The notes: a model not told the origin generated them from the letters alone. Positions 1 through 5,168 are shown, counted from the stretch's first letter. The stretch is DNA of 5,522 nt from Candidatus Yanofskybacteria bacterium RIFOXYD1_FULL_42_10 (GCA_001795975.1 MGLG01000044.1:1-5522); one strand, 5' to 3'. Made by a program: numbers and translations.

Positions 1-551
1 ATTTGAGAATTTTCTGCATCCACTCTGATAATTTCCAGTCCCCTTGTCGTTGTTTTCGCATTGCCCATTCTTCCCGCCATTCTCATTCCTTTCAAGGTAT
101 GCTGAGGAAATCTTTGCCCGATTGAACCGACATGCCTCTGAACGGATCTGTGGCCGTGGCTGGCAGGCATACCATGAAAACCGTGCCGTTTTACCGCTCC
201 CGCGAATCCCTTGCCTTTTGAAATACCCGTCACCTTAACAATGTCTCCCGGAACAAAAACAGAAACTTCATTTTTATCTCCGACTCTTAAACTTGCATCG
301 GCCTCATTGACCGCAAATTCCCTGACATGCTTAAACTTGCCTAATTCTTTAAAATGTCCGACTTGCGGTTTTTTTATTTTATTTTTTTTGCCGGTTCCAA
401 CTTGAACCGCTGAATAGCCGTCTTTTGCGGGAGTTTTAATTTGAGTCACGATATTCGGCTCAATTTCAATAACGGTAACCGGAACCACCGCTCCATTTTC
501 TTGAAATATCTGCGACATTCCTATTTTTTTACCCAGTAAAAATTTGGCCAT
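1..551 (-). CDS. rplC: 50S ribosomal protein L3, 3' end outside window
   Basis: This is ribosomal protein uL3, an early-assembly protein of the large subunit that binds 23S rRNA and sends a long loop towards the peptidyl-transferase centre. The ATG at 551-549 opens a frame of 183 codons that is still open at the left edge. Bacterial L3 is usually about 205-215 residues, so roughly 20-30 C-terminal residues are missing. Recognisable parts are the N-terminal MAKFLLGKKIGMSQIF (1-16), PGDIVKVTGISKGKGFAG (101-118), KRHGFHGMPASHGH (121-134), GSIGQRFPQ (142-150) and LKGMRMAGRMGN (153-164). The glutamine methylated by PrmB in E. coli L3 (its Gln150) does not appear to be conserved: the aligned stretch reads QRFPQ. 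It follows rpsJ, as in the S10 operon, but across an unusually long 279-bp spacer. No Shine-Dalgarno motif is visible; the ATG is preceded by a T9 run and GCAAA. The identification is firm from sequence. Confidence 0.97.
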   Translation of the reverse strand, partial: MAKFLLGKKIGMSQIFQENGAVVPVTVIEIEPNIVTQIKTPAKDGYSAVQVGTGKKNKIKKPQVGHFKELGKFKHVREFAVNEADASLRVGDKNEVSVFVPGDIVKVTGISKGKGFAGAVKRHGFHGMPASHGHRSVQRHVGSIGQRFPQHTLKGMRMAGRMGNAKTTTRGLEIIRVDAENSQ

Positions 552-557
552 TTTTGC

Positions 558-600
558 AAAAAAAAATCCCAGTTTTAGCTGGTTTTTTAACGCTAAAACT
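558..600 (-). terminator. Terminator/attenuator-like hairpins before rplC
   Basis: On the minus strand, a perfect 9-bp inverted repeat (592-600 with 571-579, 12-nt loop) is followed by GGGA and nine T residues (566-558), ending only six bases before the rplC start. A second hairpin uses some of the same bases: CCAG (582-579) pairs with CTGG (572-569) around a 6-nt loop, and its flanking A6 (588-583) can pair with the T run across a two-base bulge. The two folds exclude each other, as in an attenuator. Stem plus T-tract is the layout of an intrinsic terminator, but the stems are A+T-rich, so termination would be partial at best. Direction fits the rpsJ-to-rplC transcript. Confidence 0.4.
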
Positions 601-620
601 TATTTCTGTTTTTATTAAAT

Positions 621-643
621 TGGTTTTATATTTCTTAAAACCA
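621..643. repeat. 8-bp inverted repeat in rpsJ-rplC spacer
   Basis: TGGTTTTA (621-628) and TAAAACCA (636-643) form a perfect 8-bp stem with a 7-nt loop. In the minus-strand transcript it would be a separate hairpin between the NrdR-like palindrome and the rplC-proximal hairpins. A weak -10-like TATAAA (minus strand, 630-625) lies within it, with no convincing -35. No T-tract follows, so it is not a terminator. Function unknown. Confidence 0.45.
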
Positions 644-683
644 CTATTTTCTAAATCAGGCGATATTCAGCAGTGTATTTTTA

Positions 684-714
684 TCCGCCTCCGCCAGAAC
701 GGGCGGATGGAGGA
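684..714. repeat. GC-rich imperfect palindrome (REP-like)
   Basis: TCCGCC (690-695) pairs with GGCGGA (702-707) around AGAACG. The stem continues imperfectly outwards (684-689 with 709-714, with one bulged base and one mismatch), giving about 11 pairs. It is much richer in G+C than the surrounding A+T-rich spacer. Short GC-rich palindromes of this kind are common between genes in Patescibacteria genomes, so this may be one copy of a dispersed family. That is inference, since only one window is visible. Confidence 0.45.
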
Positions 715-720
715 ACCGGT

Positions 721-744
721 TCGTACACTATATATAGTGTACGA
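721..744. promoter_or_regulatory. 24-bp palindrome matching the NrdR box
   Basis: Positions 721-744 are a perfect 24-bp palindrome. Its central 16 bases (725-740, ACACTATATATAGTGT) match every position of the published NrdR-box consensus acaCwAtATaTwGtgt. NrdR is the ATP-cone/zinc-ribbon repressor of ribonucleotide reductase genes. Known sites usually come as two boxes about 31 bp apart; no second box is recognisable here. No nrd gene is in the window, and the nearest downstream gene on the minus strand is rplC. The TATATA core could also act as a -10 element (a weak TTTATC lies 16 bases upstream on the minus strand), so a bound repressor would cover it. CCGGT (716-720) and ACCGG (749-753) flank it and could lengthen an RNA stem, so a plain hairpin is the main alternative. 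Confidence 0.5.
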
Positions 745-830
745 TTAAACCGGATAAATTCTTCTATTGATTACGGCCTTATCTCTCCTCCCCATTTTTA
801 TCAAATACGAGAAGGATCGTAAGGAAATAA

Positions 831-1163
831 TTACATCTTTATTTCAATATCCACTCCCGCCGGCAAATTCAAGCTCATCAGCGAATCAATTATCTTGGGC
901 GATGACGCGGTAATATCTATAATTCTTTTATGCGTTCTCATTTCAAATTGTTCTCTTGAATTTTTATCAATAAAGGCGGAGCGATTGACTGTGTATTTGT
1001 GCGTTTCAGTCGGAAGAGGCACCGGTCCGATCGGCTTGCCGCCGTTTCTTTCAATGGTTTCAACAATCTGTCGCGCAGATTTATCTATGATCTTATTGTC
1101 ATACGCTCTAAGTTTGATTCGTATTCTTTGATTATTATTTTCCGGTGTCTTTTTGGTTGCCAT
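831..1163 (-). CDS. rpsJ: 30S ribosomal protein S10 (NusE)
   Basis: Ribosomal protein uS10 belongs to the head of the small subunit. In well-studied bacteria it also acts as NusE, pairing with NusB in transcription antitermination. The product is 110 residues (E. coli has 103). After a hydrophilic start (1-11) come QRIRIKLRAYDNKIID (12-27), GGKPIGPVPLPTETHKYTV (41-59), DKNSREQFEMRTHKR (66-80) and the C-terminal LPAGVDIEIKM (100-110), which are classic S10 blocks. YTVNRSAFIDKNSREQFEM, in place of the common YTVLRSPHVDKDSREQFEI, looks Patescibacteria-like. The ATG at 1163-1161 is preceded by a weak purine run AAAGAAAG; there is no better upstream start. It lies 67 bp after tuf, with a strong hairpin between, and 279 bp before rplC. 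Identification is firm. Confidence 0.98.
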   Translation of the reverse strand: MATKKTPENNNQRIRIKLRAYDNKIIDKSARQIVETIERNGGKPIGPVPLPTETHKYTVNRSAFIDKNSREQFEMRTHKRIIDITASSPKIIDSLMSLNLPAGVDIEIKM

Positions 1164-1186
1164 AAACTTTCTTTAAAGAACAACTG

Positions 1187-1222
1187 TCCCTCACCAGTTT
1201 CTTAATAAAAACTGGTGAGGGA
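1187..1222. promoter_or_regulatory. 14-bp hairpin between tuf and rpsJ
   Basis: TCCCTCACCAGTTT (1187-1200) and AAACTGGTGAGGGA (1209-1222) form a perfect 14-bp stem with an 8-nt loop. It begins 9 bases after the tuf stop and ends 23 bases before the rpsJ start. On the minus strand the 3' flank is CAGTTGTTC, with no T-tract, and none follows on the plus strand either, so it does not look like an intrinsic terminator. A smaller alternative stem, AACTG (1200-1196) with CAGTT (1186-1182), shares one arm. Plausible roles are an RNA-processing site, stabilisation of the tuf 3' end, or control of rpsJ translation. The structure is certain; the role is inference. Confidence 0.6.
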
Positions 1223-1230
1223 TAAACTTA

Positions 1231-2433
1231 TTAGACATTTATTTTTGTCACTACTCCTGCGCCCACCGTTTTGCCTCCTTCGCGAATGGCGAATTTTTGT
1301 TTCTCTTCCATGGCAATTGGAGCAATCAATTTAACTTTCAAATTGGCGGTATCGCCAGGCATAACCATTTCCGTGCCTTCCGGCAACATTACTTCTCCGG
1401 TCACATCGGTGGTTCGGAAATAAAATTGCGGCTTATAGCCCTTAAAGAATGGGGTATGTCTTCCGCCTTCTTCTTTGGTAAGAACATATATTTCAGCATC
1501 AAATTCCGTATGAGGAGTAATGGAACCCGGTTTTGCGATAACCTGCCCTCTTTCAATGTCTTCTTTCTTGGTGCCTCTTAAAAGTATACCGGCATTATCC
1601 CCGGCCATACCTTCATCAAGCTGTTTGTTGAACATTTCTATTCCAGTAATAACAGTTTTTGCCGTCGGCTTAATACCGACAATTTCCATTTCGTCGTTTA
1701 ATTTAACTTTTCCTCTTTCAATTCTTCCGGTAACAACGGTTCCTCTTCCTTCAATGGAGAATATGTCTTCAATCGGCATTAAGAACGGTTTATCAATGTC
1801 TCTGACCGGATCAGGAACATATTCGTCAAGCTGTTTTACCAATTCAAGAATCGGCTGAACAGCCGGATCGTCTTTTGATTTGGCCTCAAGAGCTTTTAAT
1901 CCGGAACCCCTGATAATCGGGGTCTTATCTCCCGGGAATTGATATTTATTCAAAAGTTCCCTTATTTCCGTTTCCACCAAATCAATCATTTCCGGATCGT
2001 CAACCTGGTCAACCTTATTTAAAAATACCAAAACATAAGGTACACCAACCTGCCTGGCAAGCAAAATATGCTCTCTCGTTTGGGGCATCGGACCGTCTGA
2101 CGCGGCAACCACTAAAACAGCGGCATCCATTTGAGCGGCGCCGGTAATCATGTTTTTGATATAGTCTTGGTGTCCCGGAGCGTCAACATGAGCATAGTGT
2201 CTTTTGGGCGTTTCGTATTCGGAATGGTGCAAAGCGATTGTAATTCCTCGCGCTCTTTCTTCCGGGGCGCTGTCTATCTTATCAATGGTTTCTACTCTGG
2301 CGCCATAACCCTGGTCTTTATTCATATCTAAGACATGCAAAATAGCCGCCGTTAGAGTGGTTTTTCCATGGTCAACATGACCGATTGTGCCGACATTTAA
2401 GTGCGGCTTTGTTCTCTCAAATTTTCCTGCCAT
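1231..2433 (-). CDS. tuf: Translation elongation factor Tu
   Basis: EF-Tu is the GTPase that carries aminoacyl-tRNA to the ribosomal A site in the cytoplasm. The product is a complete 400-residue protein (E. coli has 394). GTPase motifs: P-loop GHVDHGKT (18-25), switch I RARGITI (60-66), DAPGH (84-88, with His88 matching the catalytic His84 of E. coli), NKVD (139-142) and SGLK (177-180). Domain 2 follows, with GRGTVVTGRIERG (229-241), then domain 3 with GGRHTPFFKGYKPQFYFRTTDVTG (in the 323-346 stretch) and FAIREGGKTVGAGVV (381-395). DAPGH replaces the usual bacterial DCPGH, and SGLK replaces SALK; both changes are mild. Gln336 and Ala382 match positions where E. coli kirromycin-resistance changes occur, and both are the sensitive residue. 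The ATG is preceded by TAAATAGTTAA with no Shine-Dalgarno motif. A promoter and structured leader lie upstream. Confidence 0.99.
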   Translation of the reverse strand: MAGKFERTKPHLNVGTIGHVDHGKTTLTAAILHVLDMNKDQGYGARVETIDKIDSAPEERARGITIALHHSEYETPKRHYAHVDAPGHQDYIKNMITGAAQMDAAVLVVAASDGPMPQTREHILLARQVGVPYVLVFLNKVDQVDDPEMIDLVETEIRELLNKYQFPGDKTPIIRGSGLKALEAKSKDDPAVQPILELVKQLDEYVPDPVRDIDKPFLMPIEDIFSIEGRGTVVTGRIERGKVKLNDEMEIVGIKPTAKTVITGIEMFNKQLDEGMAGDNAGILLRGTKKEDIERGQVIAKPGSITPHTEFDAEIYVLTKEEGGRHTPFFKGYKPQFYFRTTDVTGEVMLPEGTEMVMPGDTANLKVKLIAPIAMEEKQKFAIREGGKTVGAGVVTKINV

Positions 2434-2603
2434 TTAACTATTTACCGGCGGATAGCGACTAAATAGCCAGTATCGGCTTAAAAACCCGATGCTAACTACT
2501 ATGCCCTATCCACTGGAGATTTATTGCCATTTTTTAATAAATGGCATTGAAAGCGAAGCAAAAGAGAAAGCCATCTTTCCCTTTTGATCAAGCTAAACAA
2601 TTA
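2434..2603 (-). promoter_or_regulatory. Candidate structured 5' leader of tuf
   Basis: If transcription starts about 7 bases after the -10 box, tuf has a leader of roughly 170 nt. By eye it folds, in transcript order, into three units. (1) A 12-bp stem, 2586-2575 with 2570-2559, one G-U pair, AUGG tetraloop. (2) A perfect 8-bp stem, 2546-2539 with 2532-2525. (3) A compound unit closed by GGATAG (2511-2506) and CTATCC (2455-2450), holding an inner hairpin in which TAGCATCGG (2494-2486) pairs with CCGAT and GCTA (2476-2472, 2467-2464) across a four-base bulge. Near the start codon CTATTTA (2466-2460) can instead pair with TAAATAG (2444-2438), which excludes part of unit 3. It fits no riboswitch or protein-leader family known to me. 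Folding is manual and the role is inferred. Confidence 0.45.
2521..2574 (-). other. Possible leader-peptide ORF in tuf leader
   Basis: An ATG at 2574-2572 opens a 17-codon frame, MAFSFASLSMPFIKKWQ, ending in TAA at 2523-2521, 87 bases before tuf. A purine run AAAAGGGAAAG lies directly before the ATG and contains an AGGGA that could serve as a weak Shine-Dalgarno site. The ATG itself lies in the tetraloop of the 12-bp hairpin, and the frame runs through the 8-bp hairpin. A second short frame (2530-2492, MAINLQWIGHSS) overlaps it. Frames this short arise often by chance, so this is only a candidate. Confidence 0.2.
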
Positions 2604-2609
2604 ATTAAC

Positions 2610-2638
2610 ATTTTAATCTAATGACGATAATTAGTCAA
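2610..2638 (-). promoter_or_regulatory. Sigma-70-type promoter for tuf
   Basis: Read on the minus strand, TTGACT (2638-2633; five of six match TTGACA) and TAAAAT (2615-2610; five of six match TATAAT) are separated by exactly 17 bases of A+T-rich spacer. This is the best promoter match in the window. It lies in the gene-free spacer after the small protein and points towards tuf, with an expected start near 2603. It would let tuf, and perhaps rpsJ-rplC, be transcribed independently of fusA. A+T-rich spacers produce chance matches, so some doubt remains. Confidence 0.6.
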
Positions 2639-2714
2639 CCCCGTAGTGAATTTTTCGATTGCCTTCGGCTTTTACCCGTCTTAAGGGCGGGTATTCGAAA
2701 AATCTACTACAGGG
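2639..2714. repeat. Branched palindrome at 3' end of small gene
   Basis: The outer arms GTAGTGAATTTTTCGA (2643-2658) and TCGAAAAATCTACTAC (2695-2710) pair at 14 of 16 positions and extend outwards through CCC/GGG (2639-2641 with 2712-2714). Inside are two smaller hairpins: ACCCGTC (2674-2680) with GGCGGGT (2686-2692, one G-U type pair) and GCC-TTC-GGC (2661-2669). Together they make a three-way-junction shape. The stop codon of the upstream small gene (2683-2681) sits in the loop of one inner hairpin, so the element supplies that protein's last residues. No T-tract follows on the minus strand. It may be a member of a dispersed palindromic family; one copy cannot show this. Confidence 0.55.
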
Positions 2715-3037
2715 TCAATACTCGCCAATTTTTCTTCATTTTCAATCTCATTCTTAATGGCTAAAATATCTTTATTTATTCTTTCTAAAATTTCTATTTC
2801 TTCTTCTTTGGGTTTTTGCGGCAAATCAATCGCAGAGAGGGTTTCTTTAGTTTTGCCGTTGCCGTTGGCCATCTGGCTGCCGTTATTAATCTTTATTTCT
2901 TTTTCTTCGCTTTTATCTTTTAAAACTAATTCTTTGTATGTTTCATAATCCAGTATGACATAGGAAGGATCGCCGTTATCTAAAACCAAAACCGCGGTAG
3001 ATTTTTTTAAAAGTTTTTTCAGTTCGTTAATGTCCAT
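2681..3037 (-). CDS. Unrecognised protein, Phd/YefM-like N-terminus
   Basis: This is a 118-residue protein I cannot name. Residues 4-38 (ELKKLLKKSTAVLVLDNG, then DPSYVILDYETYKEL) resemble the core of Phd/YefM-type antitoxins, with a strand-G-x-P-x-x-V-strand-x-x-Y pattern, but the usual first strand of that family is shortened or absent. Residues 40-78 are charged and low in complexity. Residues 77-104 (KEEEIEILERINKDILAIKN onward) look like a coiled coil. The last residues, DPVVDFSNTRP, come from a palindrome. There is no signal peptide or membrane segment. Its ATG overlaps the fusA stop (TAATG), with AAGGAAGG 9 bases upstream, so translation is probably coupled to EF-G. No toxin gene adjoins it, which argues against a working toxin-antitoxin pair. 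The reading frame is well supported; the family link is a weak inference. Confidence 0.8.
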   Translation of the reverse strand: MDINELKKLLKKSTAVLVLDNGDPSYVILDYETYKELVLKDKSEEKEIKINNGSQMANGNGKTKETLSAIDLPQKPKEEEIEILERINKDILAIKNEIENEEKLASIDPVVDFSNTRP

Positions 3038-5142
3038 TATTTTTTTCCTTCCTTGATCAGCTCGACAAAACTTGCCGGCACCGGCTCATAATGATCAAAC
3101 TCCATATTAAAGGTTCCTCTGCCCTCAGTCAATGATCGCAAAGAAGTCGCGTAACCGAAAGTTTCCGACAAGGGCACACGGGCATCAATAACTTTGAGGT
3201 TAAGCGGGCTACGGTCGGCAATACCTAAAATTTGACCGCGCCTTGAAGCCAAATCGCCGGTCGTTTCCCCCAAAGAACTTTCGGGAGTTATTATCTCTAT
3301 TTTCATTATAGGCTCAAGCAGTACCGGTTTAGCTCTTTTTGCCGCTTCCTGCAAAGCGGTTGAAGCGGCAATTTTAAAAGCGATTTCCGAAGAATCAACT
3401 TCATGGTAAGAACCGTCGTACAACGAGACTTGCATATCAACCAATGGAAAACCGGCGACTACTCCTTTTTCCATTGCTTCCTTAATACCTTTTTCAGAAG
3501 GAGAAATAAATTCTTCCGGTATGGCGCCTCCTTTAATCGCATCAATAAACTCATAGCCGGCGCCGCGCTCTTTCGGTTCAACCCGCAACCAAACATGACC
3601 GTATTGTCCGCGGCCTCCTGATTGCCTGATATATTTGCCTTCCGCTTCGGCGGTTCCCATAATAGTCTCTTTGTAGGCCACTTGCGGACGGCCGACATTG
3701 GCCTGGACGCCAAATTCCCGCTTCATTCTTTCAACAATAACATCCAAATGCAGTTCGCCCATGCCGGAAATTATCATTTCCGCCGTTTCCTCGTCGCTCT
3801 TTATTCTGAAAGTCGGGTCCTCGTCGGAAAGTTTTTTAAGAGCCAAGCCCATTTTTTCCTGATCGGCTTTGGTTTTCGGTTCAATGCGGAGCGAGATTAC
3901 CGGCTCCGGCACATCAATTCCTTCTAAAATTACCGGATTATCCAAATCGCACAGAGTATCGCCGGTCTTTGTATCTTTCAAACCCACCGTTGCGGCAATA
4001 TTACCCGCAAAAATTTCTTTTATTTCTTCCCTTTGATTGGCATGCATGCGGATAATGCGGCTGATTCTTTCTTGGTTTCCGGTGCGAGCGTTTAAAACAT
4101 AGGAACCGGAAGTAAGTTTTCCGGAATAAACACGGAAATATGCAAGAGATCCGACAAAGGGATCGGTCGCAGTTTTAAAAGCAAGAGCCGCAAAAGGCTG
4201 GTCTTCTCCGGCAGAAATCTGTTTTTCTTCTCCCGTGCCGGGCAGAGTCGCTTTTGTCGGAGGAATATCCAACGGAGATGGAAGATAAAAAGCTACCGCA
4301 TCCAGCATTAATTGAACCCCTTTATTTTTAAGCGCCGAGCCGCACAAAACAGGAAATATTTCATTATTAATCGTCGCTTTGCGGATAATTTTTCTCAATC
4401 TCCCAATTTCGATTTCTTTGCCGTCCAAATATTCTGACATCGCTTCATCATCATGTTCAACGATTTTTTCCACCATAATTGCCCGCTCTTTCTTGGCCTG
4501 TTCAAGCAGTTCGGCCGGAATTGAACCTTTGACGACTTGTTCTCCTTTTTCTCCGTCAAAAGTCACATATTCCATGGTTATTAAATCAACAATGCCCTTG
4601 AATTTATCCTCATGTCCGTCCGGAATCTGCATTTTGACCGCGCTTGGGGACAGCCGACCAAGTATTGTCTGAAAAGAACGCTCAAAAGAAGCTCCAAGCC
4701 GATCCAGTTTGTTTATAAAACAAATACGGGGAACCTTATAGTCGTCGGCATATCGCCAGTTGGTTTCCGATTGCGGTTCTACGCCGGCCACGCCGTCGAA
4801 AACAACCACTGCGCCATCAAGAACGCGCAAAGACCTTTTGACTTCAATGGTAAAATCAATATGTCCCGGTGTATCAATTATATTCAACTTCACCTTTTCC
4901 GCTTCTTTGTCAGCGGCGCTCGTGGGAGACCAAAATGCCGTCGTTGCCGCCGCTGTAATGGTAATACCCCTTTCTCTTTCCTGCTCCATCCAATCCATTA
5001 CCGCTTCACCCTCATGTACCTCTCCTATTTTGTGGGAGATACCGGTATAAAAAAGAATCCTCTCCGAGGTCGTTGTCTTTCCGGCGTCAATGTGAGCGAT
5101 GACACCGATATTTCTTATTTTTTCAATGGGATAATCCGCCAT
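3037..5142 (-). CDS. fusA: Translation elongation factor G
   Basis: EF-G is the GTPase that drives translocation of tRNA and mRNA after each peptide bond and, with RRF, helps recycle ribosomes. It is complete at 701 residues (E. coli has 704). GTPase domain: AHIDAGKT (16-23), RERGITI (56-62), DTPGH (90-94), NKLD (144-147) and GSALKNKG (268-275). Domain II begins near 315 (QPFAALAFKTATDPFVG). Domain III includes SGMGELHLDVIVERMKREFG (459-478). Domain IV includes GGRGQYGHVWLRV (509-521), IPEEFISPSEKGI (541-553) and the tip loop GSYHEVDSSE (577-586, with His580 matching E. coli His583). Domain V covers LLEPIMKIEI onward. No key residue is missing. Long frames on the opposite strand here are shadows. 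The ATG has no Shine-Dalgarno site and follows TACGAAT-type repeats. It lies 29 bp after the GxxExxY gene and overlaps the next gene by one base. Confidence 0.99.
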   Translation of the reverse strand: MADYPIEKIRNIGVIAHIDAGKTTTSERILFYTGISHKIGEVHEGEAVMDWMEQERERGITITAAATTAFWSPTSAADKEAEKVKLNIIDTPGHIDFTIEVKRSLRVLDGAVVVFDGVAGVEPQSETNWRYADDYKVPRICFINKLDRLGASFERSFQTILGRLSPSAVKMQIPDGHEDKFKGIVDLITMEYVTFDGEKGEQVVKGSIPAELLEQAKKERAIMVEKIVEHDDEAMSEYLDGKEIEIGRLRKIIRKATINNEIFPVLCGSALKNKGVQLMLDAVAFYLPSPLDIPPTKATLPGTGEEKQISAGEDQPFAALAFKTATDPFVGSLAYFRVYSGKLTSGSYVLNARTGNQERISRIIRMHANQREEIKEIFAGNIAATVGLKDTKTGDTLCDLDNPVILEGIDVPEPVISLRIEPKTKADQEKMGLALKKLSDEDPTFRIKSDEETAEMIISGMGELHLDVIVERMKREFGVQANVGRPQVAYKETIMGTAEAEGKYIRQSGGRGQYGHVWLRVEPKERGAGYEFIDAIKGGAIPEEFISPSEKGIKEAMEKGVVAGFPLVDMQVSLYDGSYHEVDSSEIAFKIAASTALQEAAKRAKPVLLEPIMKIEIITPESSLGETTGDLASRRGQILGIADRSPLNLKVIDARVPLSETFGYATSLRSLTEGRGTFNMEFDHYEPVPASFVELIKEGKK
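3047..3054 (-). promoter_or_regulatory. Shine-Dalgarno site for the small protein
   Basis: AAGGAAGG on the minus strand lies 9 bases before the ATG at 3037, inside the last codons of fusA. It is the clearest ribosome-binding site in the window and supports the overlapping TAATG start. Coupled or re-initiating translation after EF-G is the natural reading. Confidence 0.65.
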
Positions 5143-5143
5143 C

Positions 5144-5168
5144 TACGAATTACGAATTGGTTACGAAT
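5144..5168. repeat. Three TACGAAT heptamers before fusA
   Basis: TACGAAT occurs at 5144-5150, 5151-5157 and 5162-5168; the first two abut and the third follows TTGG-type spacing of four bases. On the transcript these read ATTCGTA and fill almost the whole 29-base spacer where a fusA ribosome-binding site would be expected. They could be simple slippage repeats or a binding site. Nothing in the sequence decides this. Confidence 0.5.

Noticed and set aside
745..795. 16-codon minus-strand frame after rpsJ (MGRRDKAVINRRIYPV)
   Set aside because: It has no ribosome-binding site, is very short, and ends inside the palindromic region. Chance is the simplest explanation.
806..821. Terminator directly after rpsJ
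   Set aside because: Only a 5-bp A+T-containing stem (TACGA/TCGTA) followed by TTTGATAAAAA; too weak to support as a terminator.
2447..2516. Possible tRNA (Lys UUU-like) on the minus strand ahead of tuf
   Set aside because: There is an acceptor-like GGATAG/CTATCC stem and an anticodon-like ATCGG...CCGAT stem with TTTTTAA in its loop, but the closed unit is only 62 nt. It has no proper D stem, no TTCGA-type T-loop and no CCA end. It is better read as leader structure.
2681..3037. Toxin-antitoxin module
   Set aside because: Only a weak Phd/YefM-like half-domain is present; neither neighbour is a toxin, both flanking genes being elongation factors.
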